From contig NZ_JGZI01000007.1 in assembly GCF_000741705.1 (NCBI RefSeq), positions 62,001-126,000 on the forward strand: a DNA stretch of 64,000 bases, written 5' to 3'. Shown piece after piece: positions 17,643 through 26,756 of this stretch. The position numbers were made by a program, and so were the translations under genes. The stretch is from Bifidobacterium psychraerophilum. GTDB taxonomy: Bacteria; Actinomycetota; Actinomycetes; Actinomycetales; Bifidobacteriaceae. Within the stretch, counting starts at the first letter, position 1. The number at the start of each line of letters is the position of its first letter. A model generated the notes under the pieces. That model was not told the origin of the DNA. It saw nothing but the letters and a program-made list of their open reading frames with translations, and did not search any database.

Positions 17643-18548
17643 GTGATACCCACAAAGATTTGCGCAGGTATTGTTTCTTATAACCCCGAGTTAGCGAGCT
17701 TTCAGGAAAACCTCAGAGCAGTCAGAGGACAAGTACCCCTTGTTATCCTAGTTGATAATAATTCGACCAACTCAAGCGAGGTTAAATCATTAGCAAATCA
17801 ATTTCCTGATATCCAACTTATGCAAAACACCGAAAACGTGGGGCTCGCCGTAGCTTTAAATCAGATTGTCAGACGCTCTGTTGAACTCGGCTATACACAT
17901 GTACTGCTCCTTGACCAAGATAGTCTCGTATCCCCTAACATCCTTGCGGAGTTCTCTCGGTATATTGACGAGATGTGTGCCATCTTGTCACCTCTTATAA
18001 TCGACAGAAACAAGCTCGAACGAATTGTTCAACCTAAGACTCCTTCAGAATCAGTAACTAGACCGATAACATCAGGTTCACTTATCAATACGTCGATATG
18101 GATTGAACTAGGCGGCTTTGACAGTACGTTCTTCATTGAGTTTATTGATTACGAGTACGCGGAACGTTGTATTGAATCAGGCTATAAGGTTCTCAGGGTA
18201 AATACCACAACACTGCTTCAAGAAGGCGGTCACGCAGAACCTTGCAGGATCATCAGCGGTATAACAAGAAACTCATCAGGCAAATTATGTTTCAAACATC
18301 CATACCGATACAATTACCGTCCTGAACGTTACTATTATCGATTTCGGAATAATCTGTATTTTCTTCGTCGTTATGGCATTTCCAGAAATTCATTTCGCCA
18401 CGAATGCCTGCTTTTCATGAAAAATCTCATCCACGATTCACTGCTTGAGCAAAACAGACTGGCTAACTGGAAGCATATCATTCGTGGTATCAGAGATGGT
18501 GCGACAGAATACCAAGAAAGAAGGGATTGGGCTCACTGGAATGAGTAG
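17643..18548 (+). CDS. GT2-family glycosyltransferase (rhamnosyltransferase-like)
   Basis: 301 residues of the GT-A fold. 'AGIVSYNPELASFQENLRAV' opens the nucleotide-binding domain, 'VDNNSTN' follows, and 'LLLDQDSLVSP' supplies the metal-binding DxD-type element; 'PITSGSLINTSIWIELGGFDSTFFIEFIDYEY' is the acceptor region. The pattern resembles RfbF/WbbL-type rhamnosyltransferases, though the donor sugar is not proven. GTG 17643 has a GAGGAGAGG site seven to eight bases before it. It is paralogous to the transferase at 19876. Codon use is AT-rich, unlike the flanking genes. Confidence 0.88.
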   Translation: MIPTKICAGIVSYNPELASFQENLRAVRGQVPLVILVDNNSTNSSEVKSLANQFPDIQLMQNTENVGLAVALNQIVRRSVELGYTHVLLLDQDSLVSPNILAEFSRYIDEMCAILSPLIIDRNKLERIVQPKTPSESVTRPITSGSLINTSIWIELGGFDSTFFIEFIDYEYAERCIESGYKVLRVNTTTLLQEGGHAEPCRIISGITRNSSGKLCFKHPYRYNYRPERYYYRFRNNLYFLRRYGISRNSFRHECLLFMKNLIHDSLLEQNRLANWKHIIRGIRDGATEYQERRDWAHWNE

Positions 18549-19869
18549 TTTTTATATATTGATTGCCTTACTCATCATCCCTGCAATTGTGACCTTTTCT
18601 TACACCAAGGATATTGGTAACCCGGGTGTCGTACTATCACTGAGCTTTTTGTTCGCATCTTTTTCTGCAACAGTTGGTTATGGAAGATGGCACAACAATA
18701 CATTGTCGCCGTTGACCATTCTTGTGTTGTGCGTTGGCGTATATACTTTTTGCATAATTTCGATAATAATTTCACTCAGTCTACATAGAACACAAACTAA
18801 TCATCAAGAAGATGCACATGTATTGTGGGCGCTCAATCCCACAATAAGTCTATGGAAACTCGCGATTGTAACCGTATTCATTCTTTTGATTTCCTTTATC
18901 TATTTAAAGCAGCTTATCTCACTGATGAACTCAATGGGATATACAGGTTATTCCGTCGCCGAAAAGTTAAATGCCTATCGTGGGACCGTCTTATTGACAA
19001 ATGATGAAGGTAACACTGGTGGTATTAGCCTTATTGTTCAACAACTACGAAACATCATTGACGTATTGGTCCCCCTATTATTCTTCGAATTCTTCAGAGA
19101 GAGACTGTTTCTCGGTAAAACCAACATTGCTGTGCTACTAGCTTTGCTCGCGGGACTCACTTCAAGCTTCCTATCGACAGGGCGGGCACTCCTCCTATCA
19201 TATTTGCTCGGAGGGATCATAATTTATTTCTATCTTGCCCGGGTAAAAAAGAAGAAATTCGATACCAGAGTAATCGTAAAGGTAATTTCATGTGGCGCCT
19301 TTCTGCTCTGTTTGTTATTCATACTCAATTCGGTCCTCGCTCGTAACGTGAACCTAGGTTTCGTTGATTATATTTCTTTCTACTTCGGGTCTTCTATAAC
19401 AAATCTCAACACATTCCTTTCTGGCCCTATCACTTGGCCAGGGCAAACCCTCAACGGTTTAGCCAAGATCGCACATACTCTGGGTTTCGCCAATACATAT
19501 TCAGAAATTCCAAACGTTTGGGTTCATTACCGAGGCGGAATTTCGAGTAACGTTTATACAGGCGTACAGCGATATTATGCGGATGCCGGACTTCTGGGCG
19601 TGCTACTAGGTATGTCAATCTTCAGCATTGTTATTACAATATTTTATTTCAAAGCCAGGGATGAAGGACAACCACTTTGGTGCGTGTTCTATGCCATGTG
19701 CTTCAGCACACTCATTGATCAAAGTCGCAGCGAGTCTTTCTTCACATACTTCTTGAGGATAAGTCTTCCACTCACCATAATCTGTCTAATTCTGCTCTTC
19801 AGATTCATCAACCAACACGCTCCGACCCGTTATCTGACGGCAGCAGATCCCCGTTACAAGCTGAACTGA
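18541..19869 (+). CDS. Wzy-like oligosaccharide repeat-unit polymerase
   Basis: About 442 residues of mostly hydrophobic sequence with roughly ten to twelve membrane segments and a large extracellular loop near the C-terminal third ('VWVHYRGGISSNVYTGVQRYYADAGLLGVL'). Length, topology and position between glycosyltransferases fit a Wzy polymerase (O-antigen polymerase-like), which links repeat units on the outer face. Wzy proteins are poorly conserved, so this rests on topology and context. ATG 18541 overlaps the end of the preceding gene by eight bases; the longer frame from 18445 would overlap it by about 100. Confidence 0.8.
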   Translation: MSSFYILIALLIIPAIVTFSYTKDIGNPGVVLSLSFLFASFSATVGYGRWHNNTLSPLTILVLCVGVYTFCIISIIISLSLHRTQTNHQEDAHVLWALNPTISLWKLAIVTVFILLISFIYLKQLISLMNSMGYTGYSVAEKLNAYRGTVLLTNDEGNTGGISLIVQQLRNIIDVLVPLLFFEFFRERLFLGKTNIAVLLALLAGLTSSFLSTGRALLLSYLLGGIIIYFYLARVKKKKFDTRVIVKVISCGAFLLCLLFILNSVLARNVNLGFVDYISFYFGSSITNLNTFLSGPITWPGQTLNGLAKIAHTLGFANTYSEIPNVWVHYRGGISSNVYTGVQRYYADAGLLGVLLGMSIFSIVITIFYFKARDEGQPLWCVFYAMCFSTLIDQSRSESFFTYFLRISLPLTIICLILLFRFINQHAPTRYLTAADPRYKLN

Positions 19870-19875
19870 GGAATC

Positions 19876-20751
19876 ATGTCAATCGCAGGAATAACCACTT
19901 TCGAGCCAAATCTCAACAGGCTGAGAGAGAACCTCAATAGCATTGCCGCCCAAGTTGACAGAATCATCATTGTCGACAATGGTTCTTCCAATATTGATTC
20001 AATTTCAAGCCTTACGACCGAATATGGCGAAGTGGTATCAATGTGCATGAATTCCGCAAACTTAGGAGTGGCAAATGCATTAAACCGCATAGTGAACCTC
20101 GCTAGCGATACAGATGAAGATTGGGTTCTTTTACTAGATCAAGATAGTGTCGCCTCACCTGGGATGTTCGACACTTTAGCCCGCTACCGATCTCCCACAA
20201 CTGCAATCCTCTCTCCCCTAGTCGTTGACATTAACCGACCTCACCCCCAAAAGACCAACACGAATGTAGAACACTGTATGTGGCCAATTACATCCGGTTC
20301 TTTACTCAATATCGGTATATGCAGGGAACTCGGTTATTTTAACGAGGATCTGTTTATTGATTTCGTAGATGATGAATATGCCATTAGGGCATTTCTAGCA
20401 GGTTATGAAAGTCTTCGAGTTAATACGGCAACCTTGTACCATGAAGTCGGGCATTTGAAAGCCGCAGGCATACCGTTCCCTCATTATGAAAAGGGGAGAT
20501 GGATGCTCAGGCGCGCTTTTGATAGTGGACACACACCTCTTCGTCACTATTATCAGATTCGAAATTTGCTGTATTTGCGGAAGCAATACAATTCAGTCCT
20601 GCAACAGCACGGAGTACAGTTACCATCCGCGATTAAATATTATATTCACTCGGTTTTCTTTGAACCCCACAAATTCCAAAACATAACTGAAATGAATCGG
20701 GGAATTGTTGATTTCCGTGGTCTTTTTCATAGCAGCGGGAATCAACAATAA
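19876..20751 (+). CDS. GT2-family glycosyltransferase, paralogue of 17643
   Basis: 291 residues with the same plan as the first transferase: 'VDNGSSN', 'LLLDQDSVASP' with the DxD-type element, 'WPITSGSLLNIGICRELGYFNEDLFIDFVDDEYA' and a C-terminal 'HYYQIRNLLYLRKQY'. The two proteins are clearly homologous and lie on each side of the polymerase gene. It adds one sugar to the lipid-linked repeat unit; donor unknown. It starts six bases after the polymerase stop. AT-rich codon use. Confidence 0.88.
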   Translation: MSIAGITTFEPNLNRLRENLNSIAAQVDRIIIVDNGSSNIDSISSLTTEYGEVVSMCMNSANLGVANALNRIVNLASDTDEDWVLLLDQDSVASPGMFDTLARYRSPTTAILSPLVVDINRPHPQKTNTNVEHCMWPITSGSLLNIGICRELGYFNEDLFIDFVDDEYAIRAFLAGYESLRVNTATLYHEVGHLKAAGIPFPHYEKGRWMLRRAFDSGHTPLRHYYQIRNLLYLRKQYNSVLQQHGVQLPSAIKYYIHSVFFEPHKFQNITEMNRGIVDFRGLFHSSGNQQ

Positions 20752-20753
20752 TT

Positions 20754-22190
20754 ATGCCGTTAAATTACCGTTCGATAGCCAGCAACGCATTTGTAGCGTT
20801 CTTTTCTCAAGGGATCAGTATGCTGCTAAGTGCCATGACGGCACTCCTTGTACCCAGGGTATTGGGAATTGACGAATTTGGTTACTGGCAACTCTTCATG
20901 TTCTACTCCAGCTACGTCGGCTTCTTCCATTTTGGGGTTAATGATGGAATTTATCTTATTAACGGAGGCACGCCTCGTTCCAAGCTCAATAAACGTGCGA
21001 TCAACACCCAATTCATCATTGTGTCCGTATTTCAGACTTTCCTGGCCCTTATTCTGTTTTTCGCGGCAGGACAAGAATCATTCGTGCACGAACGCGTTTT
21101 CGTCCTTCAAGCGACTGCTGTTTTCTTTGTGCTCAATAATTTATCTAATTTTCTTGGTTTTCTGTTTCAAGCTATGAATGAGACAAAACTGTATTCATTT
21201 TCTGTTATTGTTGATCGTCTCAGTTTCTTGGTGCCACTGGTATACTTCCTGTTCTCAGCAGAGCAAAATTTTGAGTCATACATCGCGGCATATGTCATTT
21301 CGAAAACACTTTGTTTAGCCTATTGTTGCTACAATGCACGCGACATACTCACTGCAGGATTGAATTCGCCTAAGACTGGGGTACACGATACTGCCGTAAA
21401 TATTCGTGCTGGTTTTAAACTTATGCTTGCAAATATATCAAGCATGCTGATATTGGGTATTACGCGTTTCCTTATTGATGCGAATTTTGGTATTCGAGTC
21501 TTTGGGAAAATCTCATTCGCTCTTTCGCTGGTAATATTCTTCCTCACTTTTATTTCACAGGGCAGTCTAGTTCTTTTCCCGGCTTTGCGGCAGAGCGGCA
21601 AGACAGAGTTGGAACGCTTTTTCTCAAACATCAGAGACCTTATGAGTTTGTTGCTGCCGTTGATCTATTTACTGTATTATCCGATGGTTTGGTTGATGGA
21701 CTTATGGTTGCCGAATTATCAAGATGCACTCAATTATCTAGCACTGCTCCTTCCCATTTGCGTATTTGAGTGCCGAATGGATATCTGTTGTACGACATAT
21801 CTCAAAGTGTTACGTCGTGAGAATTGGCTATTGTTGATTAACCTGCTCACCGTAGTCATTAGTTCGGGTGGAGCTTTACTTGGTGTGCATTACTTCCATT
21901 CCATTCACGTAATTCTTGCCTCAGCAGTTTTCGGCATAGTGCTGCGCAGCATAGTATCTGAATTATTGTTGTGCAGGATCATGGATGCGCCCTTTAAGGG
22001 AAGAATTATTCTTGGAGAGGTAGCCATCACTATTATTGTGATTCTACTGACCATTTGTGTCGGTCATGGTGTCGCCGGTTTCTTGGCTACAACTTTTACG
22101 CTTAGCATGTATTACATGTCGAATCGACGCACCTTTATTCACCTACTATCCACCGTGCACAACAGATTCTTATTGTATAAGAAGCGATAA
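20754..22190 (+). CDS. Wzx-like polysaccharide flippase
   Basis: 478 residues with about twelve to fourteen membrane segments. The N-terminus 'SNAFVAFFSQGISMLLSAMTALLVPRVLGIDEFGYWQLFMFYSSY' is the typical start of MOP-superfamily polysaccharide exporters. It would translocate undecaprenyl-diphosphate-linked repeat units across the membrane for Wzy. It begins two bases after the preceding stop. Its AT-rich composition matches the neighbouring transferase genes. Confidence 0.9.
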   Translation: MPLNYRSIASNAFVAFFSQGISMLLSAMTALLVPRVLGIDEFGYWQLFMFYSSYVGFFHFGVNDGIYLINGGTPRSKLNKRAINTQFIIVSVFQTFLALILFFAAGQESFVHERVFVLQATAVFFVLNNLSNFLGFLFQAMNETKLYSFSVIVDRLSFLVPLVYFLFSAEQNFESYIAAYVISKTLCLAYCCYNARDILTAGLNSPKTGVHDTAVNIRAGFKLMLANISSMLILGITRFLIDANFGIRVFGKISFALSLVIFFLTFISQGSLVLFPALRQSGKTELERFFSNIRDLMSLLLPLIYLLYYPMVWLMDLWLPNYQDALNYLALLLPICVFECRMDICCTTYLKVLRRENWLLLINLLTVVISSGGALLGVHYFHSIHVILASAVFGIVLRSIVSELLLCRIMDAPFKGRIILGEVAITIIVILLTICVGHGVAGFLATTFTLSMYYMSNRRTFIHLLSTVHNRFLLYKKR

Positions 22191-22274
22191 CAGCGATGCT
22201 GTATATTTATCTTTTTAAGGAGAAAATAATTTATACCAGGGCTCACAGCACAACCAGATCATGCGAGATATGAT

Positions 22275-23504
22275 ATGAAGATTCTCATCATTAATGACAC
22301 GGCATCTGTTATCGGAGGAGCCGCATCTGTAGCTCTTGCCACGGCCCGGATACTTGCACATGCTGGGGTTGATGTTTGTTTTTTTGCAGCGAGTGGACCA
22401 ATCGATTCATCCATCTCAAATAACCCACGCATCGATGTCGTAGTATCCAATCAACCATTATTCCTCGATGACTCTAACCGAATTCGCGGAGCCATTCGAG
22501 GACTGTACAACCGACAAGTAGCTCTTCAACTGCGAATATTGCTAAAACAAAACCCGGATATCAAAGTTGCACATGTCCATTCGTGGACAAAAGGATTGTC
22601 ATCTTCCATCTTTGATGTGCTGCGCTCCTGTGGAATTCCTACCATAATCACGGCACATGATTATTTTCTTTCTTGCCCAAACGGGGGCTTTTACAATTAT
22701 AAAACGAAGACCATATGCACGCTGCAACCGCTATCGGGCGCATGTATCAAATGTAATTGTGATAGAAGAAACGTGGCCCAGAAATACTATCGCGTTGTCA
22801 GATCCTTGATTCAGCGCCACGTGTTGACGAAATCGTATCCTACGGTCGTGCATGTTTCAGAGTTTTCCCGAAAAATTCTTTCTCAGACGATACCCGCTGC
22901 CAATGGGCCGGTAATTCATAATCCGATTAGTGTCTCCAAGCTAGCCAAAGTCGACTGTCCCAAGAACCGAGTTTATGCATATATCGGTCGCGTGGATCAA
23001 GAAAAAGGCGTGGAATTGTTCTGTAGAGCAGTAACAGATCTCCACCTTTCTGCAAGGGTTATAGGAACTGGAGACCAGATTGATGAGCTGTCTGATCGAT
23101 ATCCCAATATTCAGTTTCATGGCTGGGTGCCACAATCTGAGTTGCATTTGCACCTTCAAGATGTTCGCTGCTGCGTATTCCCGTCACTCTGGTATGAAAA
23201 CGCTGGGCTTGTGCCATTAGAAATAATGCGCAGCTCGGCAATTCCATTTATCGTTTCTGACCGAACTGCAGCCAGTGAGTACATTCACCCCGGCAAAAAT
23301 GGCCTATTCTTTCAAACTGGAAACCTCGAGTCGCTTATCGAAACGCTCAATACCTCACATAACGACAGCCTGATTGCCGAACTGCAAGAAAATATTTTGG
23401 TAGAAAGATGCCACAATCATTATCAAACCAAGGATTCATATTTGCAGCAGGTCATGCAGTTGTATAAACAAATCAGCGGTTCATTTCAAAAACACGAAGA
23501 TTGA
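22275..23504 (+). CDS. GT4-family glycosyltransferase
   Basis: 409 residues of GT-B type. The N-terminal part opens 'MKILIINDTASVIGGAASVALATARILAHAGVDV', the usual glycosyltransferase-4-like acceptor domain. The C-terminal domain has 'YIGRVDQEKGVELFCRAV' and the donor-binding 'SLWYENAGLVPLEIMRSSAIPFIVSD' (E at the EX7E position). A cysteine-rich stretch around residues 140-165 ('SCPNGGFYNYKTKTIC...CIKCNC') is common in one branch of GT4 enzymes. An 84-base gap with AT-rich sequence precedes it, the largest gap inside the block. Confidence 0.9.
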   Translation: MKILIINDTASVIGGAASVALATARILAHAGVDVCFFAASGPIDSSISNNPRIDVVVSNQPLFLDDSNRIRGAIRGLYNRQVALQLRILLKQNPDIKVAHVHSWTKGLSSSIFDVLRSCGIPTIITAHDYFLSCPNGGFYNYKTKTICTLQPLSGACIKCNCDRRNVAQKYYRVVRSLIQRHVLTKSYPTVVHVSEFSRKILSQTIPAANGPVIHNPISVSKLAKVDCPKNRVYAYIGRVDQEKGVELFCRAVTDLHLSARVIGTGDQIDELSDRYPNIQFHGWVPQSELHLHLQDVRCCVFPSLWYENAGLVPLEIMRSSAIPFIVSDRTAASEYIHPGKNGLFFQTGNLESLIETLNTSHNDSLIAELQENILVERCHNHYQTKDSYLQQVMQLYKQISGSFQKHED

Positions 23505-23513
23505 CACGGAAAA

Positions 23514-24395
23514 ATGGATGACTTTATCGTTTCAGTAATAATACCAACACTTGATGCCCAGGAGTGTATCCAGCAATTATTGCTCAGACTGCAACAACAA
23601 ACTCAACGACCTGATGAAATCATTGTTGTCGATTCAAGCTCTTCGGATAACACAATTCATGAGGTGCGAAAAGTTCCCGGTATCACGCTGTTTCAAATCC
23701 CCCGTTCCCAGTTTAACCACGGCGGCACACGAGATTGGGCTTTGCGTCACAGCAAAGGAGATTTCGTCTTGTTTCTCACACAAGATGCCATGCCGAGCGA
23801 CAATTACTATGTTGCCCGTCTTCTCCAACCCTTCTCAGATGGATTAGTCGCAATGACTTCCGGACGGCAACTACCGCGTGACGACGCAAGACCCTTCGAA
23901 CGACTGATCCGACAACGCAATTACCCAAACAAACCGAGGGTTACTCATTTATCCGATGTCCCAATGCTTGGCATCAAAGCTTTCTTTGTTTCCGATGTCT
24001 GTGCCGCTTACAGGAGAGAGTTCTATTCTGCGGTCGGAGGCTTCGAACAATCAGTATTGACGAATGAGGACATGCTCATAGCCGCCAAGTTTTTACAATC
24101 AGATTATGCTATCGCATACCAGCCTTCTGCCACGGTGATTCACTCGCATAATCTCTCATTCCGCCAGCAATTCAGACGAAACTATCTAGAAGGTGTCGAA
24201 ATTGCACGTCACTCTGAACTCTTGTCGAATGTCTCGCTCACATCAGAGGGCTTATCACTTGTCAAATATGTCGTGGCTGAACTATTTTCAACGAAACAAT
24301 TTTTCGAATTGCCATGGTTCTTCTTGGACTGCTTTGCAAGGTTTGCAGGAAATAAACTTGGGTTGATACGCGGGAAGTTCATTTCAAAAAGATAA
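23514..24395 (+). CDS. GT2-family glycosyltransferase
   Basis: 293 residues. 'SVIIPTLDAQECIQQLLLRLQQQTQRPDEIIVVDSSSSDNT' is the classic GT2 opening, 'LFLTQDAMPSDNYYVARLL' the metal-site region, and 'TNEDMLIAAKFLQSDYAIAYQPSATVIHSHNLSFRQQFRRNYLEGV' the catalytic-base ('ED') and acceptor region, resembling rhamnosyltransferases. It follows the GT4 gene by nine bases and is the last intact gene of the AT-rich block. Confidence 0.9.
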   Translation: MDDFIVSVIIPTLDAQECIQQLLLRLQQQTQRPDEIIVVDSSSSDNTIHEVRKVPGITLFQIPRSQFNHGGTRDWALRHSKGDFVLFLTQDAMPSDNYYVARLLQPFSDGLVAMTSGRQLPRDDARPFERLIRQRNYPNKPRVTHLSDVPMLGIKAFFVSDVCAAYRREFYSAVGGFEQSVLTNEDMLIAAKFLQSDYAIAYQPSATVIHSHNLSFRQQFRRNYLEGVEIARHSELLSNVSLTSEGLSLVKYVVAELFSTKQFFELPWFFLDCFARFAGNKLGLIRGKFISKR

Positions 24396-24453
24396 GAGGA
24401 TATTAGAATTGTATTGACAGTGCAGTACTTTGCTAAATACCTGCCCGAGAATT

Positions 24454-24830
24454 CATGCCATTGAACAGTAATACTACCGAACACCTCACCCTCCACCCGA
24501 GGCAAACAGAGCGTCTGGAGCTCAGGACTCGACTCAATCAGTTCGCTCAAGAACTACGATCACACCTATGTACTGATGGGCGACTATAACTCCACATGGG
24601 ATCATTCGATATTCCGATCGCTTCTCGGAAGCCGCTTCGTAGACTCCTCTGAACAGGCCGGCGAGGGTTTCCATATGACATACCCCGCCAATTCGGACCT
24701 CCCATCGGTTATCGAGATCGATCACATCGTGCATGACAAGGGCGTTGTAGTGGGAGATATGAAGACCGTCGAAATAGCGGGCAGCGACCACAAAGCGCTA
24801 CTGGCGACTCTGGAAGCCACAGCAGACTGA
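24454..24830 (+). pseudogene. Remnant of an endonuclease/exonuclease/phosphatase-family gene
   Basis: Two adjoining frames together encode the C-terminal part of a DNase I-like (EEP) protein. The first (24454 to about 24560) gives 'TERLELRTRLNQFAQELR'; the second (from about 24555) gives 'YVLMGDYNSTWDHSIFRSLLGSRF', 'IEIDHIVHDKG' and 'GSDHKALLATL'. The metal-binding GDxN and the catalytic SDH motifs are recognisable. The N-terminal two thirds and the reading frame are lost, so it is not functional. It separates the AT-rich transferases from the sugar-phosphate transferase gene. About 58 bases on its left contain nothing recognised. Confidence 0.7.
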
Positions 24831-24855
24831 GGGTGACTCGAGTTGGAGGCAAATC

Positions 24856-26538
24856 TCAGTATGACCCGACAGCGCGGAAAACCACAAGAACCGTTTTCAG
24901 CAGAATGACCAGATCACTGGTAAGTGACCAGTTCTCAATGTAGGTAACATCCAAGCGCTCAGCCTCCTCCTTGCTGAGATTTGAGCGACCGGATATCTGC
25001 CATGGCCCGGTAATGCCCGGTTTCACGAGCAGACGGGTGGAGTAGAGCATGTCATACTTCTCCACCTCGTATTTGCGTTGTGGACGAGGCCCTACCAGCG
25101 ACATATCCCCCTTCAGCACATTGAAGAACTGGGGAAACTCATCAAGTGAGAATTTTCGAATGATCCGCCCCACTTTGGTAACGCGAGGGTCCTCTTTCAG
25201 CTTGAACAACGCTCCATATTCCTGACCGCTTTGAGCCGCGAGTTTCGCATCGAGTTGATCGGCGTTAAGCACCATAGACCTGAATTTGTAGCAGTCAAAC
25301 GGAACTCCATTCTGGCCTATCCGTTCCTGCTTGTACAGCACGGGGCCGCCGTCCTCATGCTTGATGGCCAGAGCCACCGGAAGCATCACCAAAGGAACGC
25401 TGATCACAAGGGCAAAGAATGAACCTACGATATCGATAAGCCGTTTGACCAGTCTGATTGCCAGGGAATATTGGGGAAGACTCGCCGTCAGAACCTGCTG
25501 CTGGGCCGAATCCCTCAGATAAAGCTTGTGCCCGCTCAAATCCGCAACCGACACCGACACCGCCAGTTCGATGCCGAGGGATTCGATCGCCAACGAAAGA
25601 GCATGCAAAGTGACGGAGTCGCGTTCCAGTGTATCTGTGACCAGCACCGTCTGAACTCCCATATGCATGACGGTTCTTGGCAGATGGTTGGTGAATGGTA
25701 TGACTTTCAGATCATCGGATCCGGCAACCGACGGATCAGCAATATACCGAGAGGCGACAATCTCCTCACGCCCGCGTTCCGTTTCGACGGTAATCGGGCA
25801 TACAGCGACTGCTTCATAACCAAGCGCACTGCTGGCGACGAGACTGTGCAGTGTCTCATTGATCCCATCCGAGGAACCCAGTAGCACGGTGGAATATCTG
25901 CAGCGCCCCTTCGCCCTTTTCTGATGCAAAGACCTACGCATCAACCAGCGTGATATGCCCTCAAGCACGCCTGCCAGAGTTGGCGCGGCGATGATCGCTG
26001 TTCGGGGAAGATTGAGTTGCAGCATATATACCAGGCAGCTGGTCAGCACAACAGCTATTATGGTCGCATTGAATATCTTCGTGTACAACGCGTATCCATC
26101 GGCTACAACATGGCGCTGATAAGTACCGCAGAACAGCAGGCAGAGCAACCAGATACCACACTGAAGCGCAAGGAACACACCGACCGGCATCGAGTCTTCG
26201 AGTTTCATATAAGAATGCGGCCTGATCGACAGGCAGATGACCAGGGATAGCAGCATCGACACTAGATCCGTGGCGACAAGGGCAAGGACGAACCAGTAAC
26301 GCCATACAGGTGTCTTATTGAAATACCGCCTGGTTTCAGAAGGTTTGAAGGAATCGGAGAAGACTGAGTTGCTGAACATCATTGTTCGCTGAGGTTTTGC
26401 CGGGTCATCAGGATGATCATCAGCCCCTGCCTGCGGTACATGGATCGCAGATGTCTCTTCTAGCACGAACGGCTCCTCTCCCCCGTGGTCAAAAAGTTCC
26501 TCTTCATGGGTCAATGTGCCACTGCCACGTGCTCTCAT
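24856..26538 (-). CDS. Undecaprenyl-phosphate sugar phosphotransferase (EPS priming)
   Basis: About 560 residues. A cytoplasmic N-terminus is followed by four membrane segments, a CoA-binding-like domain, a fifth segment ('IDIVGSFFALVISVPLVMLPVALAIK'), and the bacterial sugar transferase domain with 'KQERIGQNGVPFDCYKFRSMV', 'RKFSLDEFPQFFNVLKGDMSLVGPRP' and 'KPGITGPWQISGRS'. It transfers a sugar-1-phosphate to undecaprenyl phosphate, the first step of the repeat unit. ATG 26538 is about ten bases after AAGGG; ATGs at 26544 and 26547 lie too close to it but cannot be excluded. It converges on the transferase block and has normal G+C content. Confidence 0.94.
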   Translation of the reverse strand: MRARGSGTLTHEEELFDHGGEEPFVLEETSAIHVPQAGADDHPDDPAKPQRTMMFSNSVFSDSFKPSETRRYFNKTPVWRYWFVLALVATDLVSMLLSLVICLSIRPHSYMKLEDSMPVGVFLALQCGIWLLCLLFCGTYQRHVVADGYALYTKIFNATIIAVVLTSCLVYMLQLNLPRTAIIAAPTLAGVLEGISRWLMRRSLHQKRAKGRCRYSTVLLGSSDGINETLHSLVASSALGYEAVAVCPITVETERGREEIVASRYIADPSVAGSDDLKVIPFTNHLPRTVMHMGVQTVLVTDTLERDSVTLHALSLAIESLGIELAVSVSVADLSGHKLYLRDSAQQQVLTASLPQYSLAIRLVKRLIDIVGSFFALVISVPLVMLPVALAIKHEDGGPVLYKQERIGQNGVPFDCYKFRSMVLNADQLDAKLAAQSGQEYGALFKLKEDPRVTKVGRIIRKFSLDEFPQFFNVLKGDMSLVGPRPQRKYEVEKYDMLYSTRLLVKPGITGPWQISGRSNLSKEEAERLDVTYIENWSLTSDLVILLKTVLVVFRAVGSY

Positions 26539-26743
26539 ACACATCATTCCCTTATATCTTTCTGACCTTATTCAAGATACTCTAAGAAACCATCTTTACT
26601 GTAATAGTATGGTTGTCCCATTTGTTTGCCAACATCACTGACAGCATGGGCCGTCAGGATCAGTCTTCTCCGATCGTTCACGGCGAGAGCTCAGAGCGGT
26701 CTCGTCCAATTTTCCACGTTGTCGTTAAAGATCGCTCTGTGCC

Positions 26744-26756
26744 TAAAATGAGCCTG
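26744..26756 (+). promoter_or_regulatory. -10 box giving a leaderless ROK transcript
   Basis: TAAAAT at 26744-26749 ends six bases before the GTG start at 26756, so transcription would begin at or next to the start codon. No ribosome binding site is present before the GTG. This spacing is typical of leaderless actinobacterial mRNAs. Confidence 0.5.
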
